A DNA stretch of 64,000 nucleotides, taken from Halobellus limi. Its GTDB lineage: Archaea > Halobacteriota > Halobacteria > Halobacteriales > Haloferacaceae. Below, piece by piece: positions 52,995 through 61,264 of the stretch; within the stretch, counting starts at the first letter, position 1, and each line of letters opens with the position of its first letter. The notes under the pieces were generated by a model. The model ran no database searches. It had not been told where the DNA came from and worked only from the letters and a program-made list of their open reading frames with translations. The position numbers and the translations under genes are program-made. The stretch lies in assembly GCF_004799685.1 (NCBI RefSeq), contig NZ_CP031313.1:124001-188000 (forward strand), in the 5' to 3' direction.

Positions 52995-53127
52995 CGCAAC
53001 TGTGCGTTTTGACAAACTAGAGGAGTATGGATTGGGTGAAAGTCACAGATTGGTACTCGGAGGCATATTTATTACCAGAGCGTGAATCCATTTAGCGTTA
53101 GGCAACGTTAAGCACCATTTCCACAGG

Positions 53128-53784
53128 TTACTGCACGATAGCCGTGAATACCCGTCGTTCGATTTTTCGTAGATGTTCACCAGCCGTTGTCGGAGCGATA
53201 TCGAGTTGCTCCGCGATGGATTCGTGTGTCGCTTCTCGGGGCAGTTCATAATATCCAACGTCCAAGGCCGTCTCGAGTACTTCTCGTTGCCGAGCCGTGA
53301 GCAGTCGCGTCAACGCGTGCTGATCCGGTGAGTATGAACCGGTTTCGAGCACTTCGATCTCGAACGGGGCGTCGTCAGTCAACGAGTCGAATAGATCCTG
53401 TAAGTCGAGTTCATCACCGAGATATGTGATTCGGAGCGACCCGTCGGCGTTGATCTGGATCGGCGTGTCAACGACGATTCCCGGCCTGTCGCCCCGTCGC
53501 ATCAGTTCCGCTGTCGGCGGTGACAGCTCGAATTGGGTCACTGCCATCCACCGCTCTGTTCCGGAAACTAGGAACTCTTTGACGTACGGTGATGCCTGCA
53601 TAACCTCAATGTAGCTCGACTGGTCACCGCTTCCCTCAGCGAGCATCAGAACGGTGTCATCATCGAGAAGTTCGACGTGGTGGATCGCTTCTCGGGCGAA
53701 CGATGTCGCCTCTCCGAGCGCTTCACCGAGCGGATGCAACGGGCCTGTTCCGGCCGCTTCGGCGCGAACTGTGAGATACCGCAT
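53128..53784 (-). CDS. Bat-type HTH regulator 2
   Basis: A 218-residue regulator with the C-terminal HTH_10 domain LTARQREVLETALDVGYYELPREATHESIAEQLDIAPTTAGEHLRKIERR. The N-terminal region is a separate sensor-like domain. ATG 53784 (MRYLTVRAEAAG) was preferred because a leftward TTATTTATT (about 53804-53812) lies 20-28 bp upstream. It diverges from the FAD monooxygenase run and may control it. Confidence 0.88.
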   Translation of the reverse strand: MRYLTVRAEAAGTGPLHPLGEALGEATSFAREAIHHVELLDDDTVLMLAEGSGDQSSYIEVMQASPYVKEFLVSGTERWMAVTQFELSPPTAELMRRGDRPGIVVDTPIQINADGSLRITYLGDELDLQDLFDSLTDDAPFEIEVLETGSYSPDQHALTRLLTARQREVLETALDVGYYELPREATHESIAEQLDIAPTTAGEHLRKIERRVFTAIVQ

Positions 53785-53867
53785 TGGTCTCTTCCACGTA
53801 TCGAATAAATAAAGAACTGTGTATACAGGGCAGTAACCCTTGTCCTCTGACTCACCTAGCGTGAGAT

Positions 53868-55076
53868 ATGGGACGACGTGATGAGGACCCGCCGATCGCC
53901 ATCGTCGGCGGTGGTATCTGTGGACTGACAACGGCGCTGGCACTCGAACAGCGAGGCTTCACTGTCGATGTGTATGAGGCTACAGCGGAGTACCAACCAG
54001 TCGGTGCAGGGATTCTCCTCCAAACGAACGCGTTGGTTGCCCTCGAAACGCTCGGCCTCGCCGATGAGATATGTGACGCGGGGAGATCGCTCTCTGACGT
54101 CCAAATCCGCTCACCAACCGGCCGGGTGTTGCAAACGTTCGACCTCGATGCCGAACAGAACGCGTTCGGCCATCGTTACGTTGCGATCCATCGAGCGAAG
54201 TTACTCAAAATTCTCCGTCAAAACCTCACATCACCGATACACAACGGGAAGCGGTGTACGCAGGTATCAGACCCACACAGACCAACGGTTCACTTCGACG
54301 ATGGAACACACATCGATCCAGGCATTGTTATCGGTGCTGACGGGATCAATTCAACCGTACGTGACGCAATCACAACAGTATCGAAACGGTCCATAGATAC
54401 GACTGTTTTTAGGGCAGTCACATCGGTCTCACTGCCCAAACAACATCAAGCAACTGGATTCGAGGTATGGGGGAACGGTACATACACTGGAGGGGCTCCG
54501 ATCGGAGACAGTCGGTTCTATTGGTTTGCGACGGCCCCAACAGAGCTCGCAGAAACAGCATCTGCCACCGACCTCCAAGCGTCTTTCGCAGATTATCCCG
54601 AGCCAATCCCAGCAATCATCGATGCACTGACTAACGACGAGGTCATCACAACTGGATTAAGCGACCTTCCAGCGGTACCCCGGTGGCACTGTGGATCAAC
54701 GGTACTCGCCGGCGATGCCGTACACGGAATGTTGCCGTTCGCCGGCCAAGGTGCCGCACAGTCGATAGAAGATGCAGTCACGCTCGCAGCTACGCTTGAC
54801 TCACACACGAGAGTCACTGACGCGTTTGCAAACTACGAATCAAGACGAGCCAACCGGGCAGACCGAGTCCGTGCCGAATCGCACCGCCTCGGGCGCTTGG
54901 GAACGATGCAGTCCTCACTGGCCTGTCGCCTACGGAATACAGCAGTTTCGATACTACCAGAGGCAGTATTCAAACGATTCCGCCATCGTCGAGTCGCCGA
55001 TGCATCAGTTCCACCGGTTGCGCAGGTGCATACGAGACCGCACAACGATCGAACAGGAGGTAAACCATCGTTATGA
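53868..55076 (+). CDS. FAD-dependent monooxygenase
   Basis: A 402-residue flavoprotein of the salicylate-hydroxylase/UbiH group: Rossmann motif IAIVGGGICGLTTALALEQRG, the DG motif VIGADGINSTVRDAI and the FAD-ribityl motif VLAGDAVHGMLPFAGQGAAQ. It would hydroxylate or epoxidise an aromatic or isoprenoid substrate with NAD(P)H and O2. It is the first gene of a five-gene run and overlaps the next by four bases. Codon choice is more AT-rich than elsewhere in the window. Confidence 0.88.
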   Translation: MGRRDEDPPIAIVGGGICGLTTALALEQRGFTVDVYEATAEYQPVGAGILLQTNALVALETLGLADEICDAGRSLSDVQIRSPTGRVLQTFDLDAEQNAFGHRYVAIHRAKLLKILRQNLTSPIHNGKRCTQVSDPHRPTVHFDDGTHIDPGIVIGADGINSTVRDAITTVSKRSIDTTVFRAVTSVSLPKQHQATGFEVWGNGTYTGGAPIGDSRFYWFATAPTELAETASATDLQASFADYPEPIPAIIDALTNDEVITTGLSDLPAVPRWHCGSTVLAGDAVHGMLPFAGQGAAQSIEDAVTLAATLDSHTRVTDAFANYESRRANRADRVRAESHRLGRLGTMQSSLACRLRNTAVSILPEAVFKRFRHRRVADASVPPVAQVHTRPHNDRTGGKPSL

Positions 55077-55450
55077 CGAGCGTGATCCTCCCAACGCGGA
55101 ATTGGACGCTAACGGTCGAAGACACCGCGGATGTAATTGATGATCCGAGCGAGCTCATCATCGTCTGCGACGGGGCAGACGATCCCGTCATCAATGCGGC
55201 CCCCAACTGGAAGACAGTGGGTCCAGCGGGTGAGCCGGATGGGTGCTCAGAGGGCGCCCACGCGCTCGCAACCGGGATAGAGGTGGCCACTGACGACATT
55301 ATCGTTTGGACGTGCGATGACGTTAATCGGGATACGACATGGCTTGATCGACTTCCAACCCACGCACGAACGCACGCAGTCGCTCAGACAGCGCAAAAGC
55401 CGATTTTTACCCCCAGACAGAATACAACATTCCGATTCAGCATTTCATAG
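55073..55450 (+). pseudogene. Truncated family 2 glycosyltransferase
   Basis: A 125-residue product matching the N-terminal part of GT-A glycosyltransferases: SVILPTRNWTLTVEDTADVI, ELIIVCDGADDPV and IVWTCDDVNRDTTWLDRL. The rest of the catalytic and membrane regions is missing, and the metal-binding acids are altered (TCDDV). It ends 7 bp before the TlpA-like gene. Probably a remnant or a vestigial gene kept in the operon. Confidence 0.6.
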
Positions 55451-55457
55451 ACAACGT

Positions 55458-56036
55458 ATGCCCTCCAATAACCGCAGAGAATTCCTTGCAACGGTCAGTA
55501 CCGGATTCGCAGTAAGCCTGACTGGGTGTGCCAGTCAGGTATCCCGCCCGGCAACCACATCACAGTCTCGAACCGACACAACAGCCAACAACAGCGAGAC
55601 AGCCACGAATTCCACGTTGGCTCTCCCGTCAGTCGTCACCCACGACGACTTCCCAGATGGTGAGGTCACCCTCAAACCGGACGGGAAAATCGTACTGTTG
55701 AACTTCTTTGCGACGTGGTGTCGCCCGTGTCAGGAAGAAATGCCGGATTTCCGAAAATTGCGGGAAGCGTACGATACTGAGACACTTCATATGGTATCAA
55801 TCACACCGGAAGTGGATGAGACCCTCATCAGGCAGTTTTGGGACGAGTACGAAGGCACGTGGCCAGTCGTGAACGATCCGGGGTTAGTTGCCACTGACCG
55901 ATGGAACGCGAATAGCTATCCGACGAACCTCGTATTCGACAGTGATGGAACCCCTGCAACAGGTGAGGAACCAGCAGTCAGCGCACGAACGTTCGAGGAG
56001 TTCAAGTCCGTAATTGAGCCGTTACTGGAGGCGTGA
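55458..56036 (+). CDS. TlpA-like thioredoxin lipoprotein
   Basis: A 192-residue extracellular thiol-disulfide protein. The start MPSNNRREFLATVSTGF is a Tat signal with lipobox LTGC, then a Thr/Ser-rich linker and a thioredoxin domain with the active-site FFATWCRPCQEEMPDF. It should reduce disulfides outside the membrane, for example in cytochrome or copper-site maturation. Electrons would come from the CcdA-like protein encoded three bases downstream. Confidence 0.9.
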   Translation: MPSNNRREFLATVSTGFAVSLTGCASQVSRPATTSQSRTDTTANNSETATNSTLALPSVVTHDDFPDGEVTLKPDGKIVLLNFFATWCRPCQEEMPDFRKLREAYDTETLHMVSITPEVDETLIRQFWDEYEGTWPVVNDPGLVATDRWNANSYPTNLVFDSDGTPATGEEPAVSARTFEEFKSVIEPLLEA

Positions 56037-56038
56037 GA

Positions 56039-56782
56039 ATGGCTGCACTTGCGCTTTCGGCCCTCTTTGGGCTCGCGTTTTCCGCTGGAGCAGCGACCTT
56101 CTTCGCTCCGTGTGCCTTTCCGCTACTCCCCGGATACCTCTCGTATTTTCTGAGTGATACTGTATCCACTGTCGATGCTGGATCCCCACCTTCGGCAACA
56201 GGGACAGGTACAGTCGTCGCACGGATCCGCCGCCCACTCACTCGTGCAGTGCTCCTGAGTGCCTTCGCTGGGGCCGGGATGACAGTCGTGTACGGGAGCC
56301 TCGCAGGCACAACAGTGTTTCTCGGTGCACAAGCGCTGGCTGAGATCGCACTGATGGAACTCATCGTTGGCAGTTTCTTCGTTGTCGCCGGGAGCCTGAT
56401 GATGGTTGGCTGGAAGCCGTCCAAGTCGATTGTCCGCCTTCCAGAGCGAAAACGGTCACTCAGCGGATTCTTCGTCTTCGGTGCGCTGTACGCGGGTGCT
56501 GCAGCAGGGTGTACTGCGCCGTTGTTCGTCGCCATTATTCTTCAGGGGATGTCTGCTGGTCCGATTCTCGGTGTCTCGCTTGCATTCACCTATGCGATCG
56601 GAATGGGTACCGTGCTTGCCGTATTCACGTGCGTAACGGCCCTCGGTGGCTCGTCGATCACGGCCACGCTTAGGTCTCACACCCGCACAATCTATCGGAT
56701 TGCCGGCGGGCTTCTCGTCTGTTCTGGTGCCGCAGAGATCTATTATTACTTCTACGGCTTTCCGGGGGTGCTGCCCCAGTGA
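56039..56782 (+). CDS. CcdA/DsbD-like membrane thiol transporter
   Basis: A 247-residue membrane protein with six predicted spans. The conserved redox cysteines are in FFAPCAFPLLPGYLSYF and AAAGCTAPLFVAI. CcdA proteins pass electrons from cytoplasmic thioredoxin to exported thiol proteins, here presumably the TlpA-like lipoprotein encoded just upstream. ATG 56039 follows that gene's stop by two bases. The next gene overlaps by four bases. Confidence 0.9.
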   Translation: MAALALSALFGLAFSAGAATFFAPCAFPLLPGYLSYFLSDTVSTVDAGSPPSATGTGTVVARIRRPLTRAVLLSAFAGAGMTVVYGSLAGTTVFLGAQALAEIALMELIVGSFFVVAGSLMMVGWKPSKSIVRLPERKRSLSGFFVFGALYAGAAAGCTAPLFVAIILQGMSAGPILGVSLAFTYAIGMGTVLAVFTCVTALGGSSITATLRSHTRTIYRIAGGLLVCSGAAEIYYYFYGFPGVLPQ

Positions 56783-57522
56783 AACGAGTTACACAGTTCG
56801 CGGCAGTCTGTGTCGTCTGTCTGTTGCTCACAGCAGGATGTACTGCACCAACAAACGTTCCACCGTCATCTCCCGAATTGACGGAGGATGATGTAACGGA
56901 TACGAGCGCGTTGATCCAAGCGCATACTGACACACTTCGATCGCAACCATTCACTGTCCGGTCCACGACAACAATTCGAGATACGAACAACACGTTCACC
57001 GCTACGATCAATCGGTCGTGGCGCGTTGATCCGCGACAGTCCGTGCGGGCGCTCGCAATCCGGACCCCAACAGCCACCGGCGATGCTCCGAGAAGCTATC
57101 AGCAGGCTCCAGAACGGATCTCAGCGTGGCGGCACGGAAACGAGACGACCGTTCGTATCGAATCAGATACGGGGGTCCAAGTCCGGCAAGTACAGTTACT
57201 CAACACCTCGGTCAGACTCAACAGGGTGCTCCATCGGCAACTCATCTACAGGTACAGCACTCGGCAGAACACAACAGTCGAGACGCTCACCCGAAACGGG
57301 ACCCAATTCTACCGGATGATGGCGAATTTGAACGACACGCACGTCTCTTCAAATGCATCGATGACACTACTTGTGAACCAGCGGGGATACGTCCAGCAGA
57401 TCAAGACGAGACAAACCGTCGCGTACCGCTCTGGGCCACGGGTAATCACGGAAACAGTCCGATTCAGCCGCGTCGATAACACCAGAGTGGAACCACCGTC
57501 GTGGGTTGAGACTGGTGCCTAA
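56779..57522 (+). CDS. Haloarchaeal lipoprotein (DUF7537-like)
   Basis: A 247-residue lipoprotein with signal VTQFAAVCVVCLLLTAGC, then an Asn/Thr-rich beta-strand domain (TVRSTTTIRDTNNTFTATIN ... NGTQFYRMMAN). The layout resembles LolA/LppX-like haloarchaeal lipoproteins of unknown function. It starts with GTG overlapping the CcdA-like stop, so it is the last gene of the redox run. It may bind a lipid or shield a membrane substrate. Confidence 0.7.
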   Translation: MKRVTQFAAVCVVCLLLTAGCTAPTNVPPSSPELTEDDVTDTSALIQAHTDTLRSQPFTVRSTTTIRDTNNTFTATINRSWRVDPRQSVRALAIRTPTATGDAPRSYQQAPERISAWRHGNETTVRIESDTGVQVRQVQLLNTSVRLNRVLHRQLIYRYSTRQNTTVETLTRNGTQFYRMMANLNDTHVSSNASMTLLVNQRGYVQQIKTRQTVAYRSGPRVITETVRFSRVDNTRVEPPSWVETGA

Positions 57523-57724
57523 TCTCCCCTCAGCCCGCTTGACGAATCGCGTGGAGTGTCTCTGTAACAGTCGCATAGACGTCAGTCCCTACCCGGTGTG
57601 GAACCTCTCAATTCAAAGCAAGCCAGATATTGAAAAACAGCTGGGCAGCACTGAAGTACAGCATCCGCACGGACCGATCTGAAGACAGACATCGGCCCAT
57701 AAAATCGTGTTTTAAGCACCGGAG

Positions 57725-57931
57725 ATGAGCCGTGTGGAAGCGCTCGAGCGGGAAGTAGCAACGATAGCGAATACGTGCCTATTTAATGTGACCGGGCATC
57801 CCGCGATGACCGTCCCGTGCGGTAAGCCAGAAGGGCTGCCGGTAGGACTGATGCTTGTCGGAAATCACTTCGATGAGACAACGTTGTTCACGCTTGCTGC
57901 TGCCATCGAGGACACACTCGATTACGTGTAG
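57725..57931 (+). pseudogene. Amidase C-terminal fragment
   Basis: A 68-residue open frame matching only the end of amidase-signature enzymes (FNVTGHPAMTVPCG, then GLPVGLMLVGNHFDE). The Ser-Ser-Lys catalytic core, which would lie far upstream, is absent. The preceding 200 bp show no further amidase sequence, so this is a deletion remnant. Confidence 0.75.
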
Positions 57932-57966
57932 TCGATATCATCTCTGGGGTCGAACTGCGAGACAGC

Positions 57967-58563
57967 TCACACCTGTCGTTCGCTGATCTCCGCCGCGATG
58001 CGATCGCCGGGGTCACGGAGTTCGCCGGATTCGACCCCGTAGACGTACCCGGAGATGGTGACATCGTCTGGGACGAACGCCGACTGACGGAGGAACTCCA
58101 CCTGGGCAGTGCAGGCTGCATCGATGTCGTCGGTCATCTTCACCCAGTCGATCAGATCGGCATCGCCGATCGTGAGTTCGGGGAGCGACGGGTCAAGGTC
58201 TACGGTTTCGAGGTCACCGACCTGGGCTTCGAGTCCCTCACGGACCGCTGTATCGGGTGCGCTCATCATCCCACAGTCCGTGTGGTTGATGACGATGATT
58301 TCGTCGGTATCGAAGAAGTTCGTCGTCAGAGCAGCCGATCGAATAACGTCGTCTGTGACCTTCCCACCGGCGTTCCGGTAGATCTGTGCATCGCCCAGTT
58401 CCAGTCCGAGGACCTCTTCGACGGGAATGCGCTCGTCCATACAGGCGATGACGAGGAGCTTCTTGTTTGTGGGGACATCTTTGCGTCGGCGACGAGCCCA
58501 GTCGGAGCGATCGGTGACCGTCTCATCGACGTGCTCGTGGTGATGTTCGTGTGAATGTGACAT
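57967..58563 (-). CDS. Beta-class carbonic anhydrase
   Basis: A 198-residue protein with zinc and active-site motifs ACMDERIPVE (Cys and the Asp-Arg dyad), YRNAGGKVTDDV and INHTDCGMM (His and Cys). It interconverts CO2 and bicarbonate. An unusual His-rich start, MSHSHEHHHEHVDE, could bind or store zinc. The spacing of motifs is normal for short beta/gamma-like prokaryotic forms. It stands alone, with no carboxylase nearby. Confidence 0.88.
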   Translation of the reverse strand: MSHSHEHHHEHVDETVTDRSDWARRRRKDVPTNKKLLVIACMDERIPVEEVLGLELGDAQIYRNAGGKVTDDVIRSAALTTNFFDTDEIIVINHTDCGMMSAPDTAVREGLEAQVGDLETVDLDPSLPELTIGDADLIDWVKMTDDIDAACTAQVEFLRQSAFVPDDVTISGYVYGVESGELRDPGDRIAAEISERQV

Positions 58564-58690
58564 CAGTTCACGTACGCCCTGGACTGGCAGAGTCGTTCGG
58601 GTAGTGAACAGCGTTGCCGTGGTCTATGACGGTACAGACCCGTGAGAAGATCGCTCGGGCATCTGATTCCAACACCCGAGTCAGGCAGGG

Positions 58691-59179
58691 TTACTGGGAC
58701 TCTTCGCCTGCCTGCTCATCGTACTCGGGTGGCGTGATGATCATCCGAGGAACAACGCCATTGAATGAGTTGCCAACGAGATCGCCGAGCGGCGAGATTA
58801 CCTGGTGGAGGATCCCAGATTCCAAGTGTTGCATAAATTCTCGATCGACATCCCGGTAGGAACCGTTGTTCCACTCCTCGTAGTGTGGTGAAAACTCATC
58901 GGGCTCGCCGGGGATGAAGATCTGTGTCAGTGCGTGGATGTGGCCAAATTCGTCGGCGTCATCTGGATCAGAGATCTGCCACGGGGCGTCACCGTCCCGA
59001 TACAGATCAAGTTCCAACTCCGCTTCACACGTCAGGCCAGCCGGATCCTCGCACAACTCGGGGTTCTGCACTGTAAACTGGCTTGAAACCTGTCCGTGAA
59101 CGGTATGTCCGACTTCCGGAGTGATGTCAATGTCTACGGACTCGACGTAGTACTCCGGAAGCTCTAGGTCAGGGATCAT
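58691..59179 (-). CDS. Acidic protein of unknown function, coupled to an HTH regulator
   Basis: A 162-residue acidic protein starting MIPDLELPEYYVESVDIDI, without signal peptide or membrane span. It has conserved-looking tracts DEFGHIHALTQIFIPGEPDE and DREFMQHLESGILHQVI. Its start overlaps the stop of the upstream regulator gene by four bases. I do not recognise the family. The coupling suggests that it is the effector or target of that regulator. Confidence 0.65.
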   Translation of the reverse strand: MIPDLELPEYYVESVDIDITPEVGHTVHGQVSSQFTVQNPELCEDPAGLTCEAELELDLYRDGDAPWQISDPDDADEFGHIHALTQIFIPGEPDEFSPHYEEWNNGSYRDVDREFMQHLESGILHQVISPLGDLVGNSFNGVVPRMIITPPEYDEQAGEESQ

Positions 59180-59640
59180 TGAGTTGGCGAGTCTCGCGCA
59201 CGCCTGTGAGTAGCTGGTTGACGCCGGTGATAGGATTCAACAACTGGTTCTTCGCCAGTCTCTTTGTCTTGGTAGTTGTCCACTGGTTCGAACTGATCGC
59301 GCTGGCCATCGAAGGAATCGACAGAGCCGAGCGATTCCAGGAGATGGTGTACGAACCGCGAGCCAAACTCACTGACGGTATAGTACGAGTCATAGGGCCC
59401 GTCATCACCAACTGCAGTGCGCTTTCGCACGAGCCCTGCAACCGTGAGTGCGTCGAGGGCATTCGTCGTTTGGGAGGACGTGAGGTCAAGACGCTGTTTG
59501 AGCTCAGTAAAGGACTGTGGCCCTTCCTCAAGTAGGGTTGCAATGACGGCTTTCCCGTGTTTCTGGCTCAATGCATCAATGGCTTGCCGAATCTCCAGCG
59601 GGAAGAGTTCCTCCCGCTGCGTGGCTAGATCGTTGGACAT
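59176..59640 (-). CDS. Winged-HTH transcriptional regulator
   Basis: A 154-residue regulator from ATG 59640 (MSNDLATQREELFPL). The winged HTH is SQKHGKAVIATLLEEGPQSFTELKQRLDLTSSQTTNALDALTVAGLVRKR, with a wing YDSYYTVSEFGSRFV. It resembles MarR/HxlR-like haloarchaeal proteins. The C-terminus is basic and probably disordered. The TTAGTATTAATC sequence around 59752-59763 could hold its promoter, though the IS element begins at 59780. Confidence 0.8.
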   Translation of the reverse strand: MSNDLATQREELFPLEIRQAIDALSQKHGKAVIATLLEEGPQSFTELKQRLDLTSSQTTNALDALTVAGLVRKRTAVGDDGPYDSYYTVSEFGSRFVHHLLESLGSVDSFDGQRDQFEPVDNYQDKETGEEPVVESYHRRQPATHRRARDSPTQ

Positions 59641-59779
59641 AGTGTCGTCTCTTTCGTCTTCCCCCAGCCGTTTCGTTCGAACCCCTGGTACCCAGATACG
59701 GCTGTTAATCCGGGCTCTCTTGTTGTCTTCAGTACAGTATTCTGTACCCGTTAGTATTAATCTTTGTACTAACCAGTGT

Positions 59780-60476
59780 GGCACTGTTCAGATAAGGTCG
59801 AAAAGTGAGGCGGGCGTAGTTTCTTGGTGCCTATGCCAGAAACCAGCCGCCTCACCGAACCTAGCGACTTCCCCGAGTTAGGATTTGTGGAGCGAGAAGC
59901 GACACCCGAGTCAGCGATGAAGCTCGGTATCCAACTGCATTTAGCGGGATTGTCGCTGGCGGATACCGTCTCAGTCCTCGCTGGCCTGGGTGTCGAGCGA
60001 TGTCGTTCCACCGTTCACAACTGGATTCAGAAGGCCGATCTACAGCCCACAGAGGGACAAAATCCGAATTACGTCGCGGTTGACGAGACCGTAATTCGAG
60101 TAAATGACCAGCGCTACTGGCTGTTTGCGGCGGTCGATCCCGACACGAACCGCCTGCTGCACGTGCGACTGTTCCCGACCAGAACTTCCGCGCTAACCGA
60201 GATGTTCCTCGCAGAACTCTGCGAGAAACATCTCGTTTCCGACGCGATATTCCTGATCGATAGCGCACCCTGGCTGCAGGCGGCCTGCCATCGCCACTCG
60301 CTCCGATTCCAACACGTCACCCACGGGAATCGGAATGCCGTCGAACGCGTGTTCGAAGAGCTGAAACGCCGAACAGAGGCGTTTGCGAACCACTTCAGAC
60401 ATGCTGATCCGAACACTGCAGAAACGTGGCTGCAAGCGTTCGCCGTCTGTTTTAATCAGCTAATCTGAACAATGCC
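59780..60476 (+). mobile_element. IS6-type ISH element, 697 bp (copy 2)
   Basis: Ends GGCACTGTTCAGAT (left) and, inverted, GGCATTGTTCAGAT (right) bound exactly 697 bp, the same length as the element at 39431-40127. The flanking 8-mers (ACCAGTGT and CGGTGCAG) do not match, so flanking DNA has probably been rearranged since insertion, for example by replicon fusion or deletion. The element lies next to the origin repeats. Confidence 0.88.
59833..60468 (+). CDS. IS6-family transposase (copy 2)
   Basis: A 211-residue DDE transposase with YVAVDETVIRVND, FLIDSAPWLQ and RVFEELKRRTEAF supplying the D, D and E, and an N-terminal HTH (LADTVSVLAGLGVERCRSTVHNW). It shares about two thirds of its residues by eye with copy 1. 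No frameshift or stop is seen, so it may be active. Confidence 0.92.
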   Translation: MPETSRLTEPSDFPELGFVEREATPESAMKLGIQLHLAGLSLADTVSVLAGLGVERCRSTVHNWIQKADLQPTEGQNPNYVAVDETVIRVNDQRYWLFAAVDPDTNRLLHVRLFPTRTSALTEMFLAELCEKHLVSDAIFLIDSAPWLQAACHRHSLRFQHVTHGNRNAVERVFEELKRRTEAFANHFRHADPNTAETWLQAFAVCFNQLI

Positions 60477-60605
60477 CGGTGCAGAAACGAACTCGCAGAC
60501 AGACCACTCGACAAACACAAAGATTGAACAATCGGACAATCTGATGGAGGTTCCGAATACCGATTGATGGCTGAGAGATAGGTTCAGGACTGCCGATCGA
60601 ACGGA

Positions 60606-60630
60606 CACACCCCTCATTGCCGCTGTAAAT
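60606..60630 (-). promoter_or_regulatory. ORB 1
   Basis: Read leftward: TTTACAGCGGCAATGAGGGG then TGTG. Same orientation as ORB 2, from which it is 148 bp away. Confidence 0.82.
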
Positions 60631-60753
60631 AATCGCCGGAGAAGTGCCGGCTGTCCATTGTCCCACCAGAGAGTCGTTCGGATCGGGGCCTGGTGAAGTT
60701 AGCTGACGTGAAGACACACATCGGCGGTCGACCGACTAAGACAGACCCGCAGA

Positions 60754-60778
60754 CACACCCCTCGTTGCCGCTGTAAAC
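60754..60778 (-). promoter_or_regulatory. ORB 2
   Basis: Read leftward: TTTACAGCGGCAACGAGGGG then TGTG, differing from ORB 1 at one core position. It is the left border of the AT-rich spacer. Confidence 0.84.
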
Positions 60779-61056
60779 TGCTGTTAATATGGGGTATAGA
60801 ATCTCAAACACATTTTGGCCAATATCTTCCTCTACCACGTTGCAGCTGCTTTCCCCTAGTTTTATATTGTATCGTGTTGTTTGCTACCGTACTGCAATTT
60901 GGCGTACCAAGACGGCAACGCGTTTGGCGTCGAAAACCCGAAATCAAGGTCTGCATATCAAGTTTCCCCTGTGGTGTTTTCTCCGTTTAGTTCGGTTGGG
61001 ACCCCGATACAATAGTAGTTCCCTCATTTTCGATTGGAACCCCTGTCTATTGCGTC

Positions 61057-61081
61057 ATTACAGCGGCAACACGGGGTGTGG
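61057..61081 (+). promoter_or_regulatory. ORB 3
   Basis: Reads ATTACAGCGGCAACACGGGG then TGTG: the inverse orientation of ORBs 1 and 2 and the right border of the spacer. Confidence 0.84.
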
Positions 61082-61102
61082 GAGTGCGGGGCCACCTTCT
61101 CC

Positions 61103-61128
61103 TTTACAGCGGCACTCCGGGGTTGTGG
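61103..61128 (+). promoter_or_regulatory. ORB 4
   Basis: Reads TTTACAGCGGCACTCCGGGG then TTGTGG, 46 bp after ORB 3 in the same direction. The G-rich end carries one extra base. Confidence 0.78.
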
Positions 61129-61207
61129 ATTCAGAAATCCTATGTTTAACGGTCGCTCACGGGAGTCTCTTCGATTTCCGTGAATCGAACCCAAATTACT
61201 GCTGCTG

Positions 61208-61230
61208 CTTACAGCGGCACTCCGGTGGAC
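61208..61230 (+). promoter_or_regulatory. ORB 5 (degenerate)
   Basis: Reads CTTACAGCGGCACTCCGGTG then GAC, keeping the core but losing the G-run. It lies just upstream of the orc1 start and may give autoregulation. Confidence 0.7.
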
Positions 61231-61264
61231 AAAATTGAAATAGAAGGGTTGTGAGGGTGCTGAT

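Larger units (their letters stand above)
60606..61230. other. Probable replication origin (ORB array beside orc1)
   Basis: Two ORB-like repeats on the left face three inverted copies on the right across a 278-bp spacer, with orc1/cdc6 starting 35 bp beyond the last. The common core is TTACAGCGGCA with a G-rich end (GGGGTGTG). The spacer is AT-rich near 60780-60900, a candidate unwinding region. This arrangement follows established archaeal origins. No gene is present in this stretch. Confidence 0.87.

Noticed and set aside
60606-61230. CRISPR-like repeat set near orc1
   Set aside because: Copies occur in two orientations with irregular distances and sit beside an initiator gene, which matches ORB elements.
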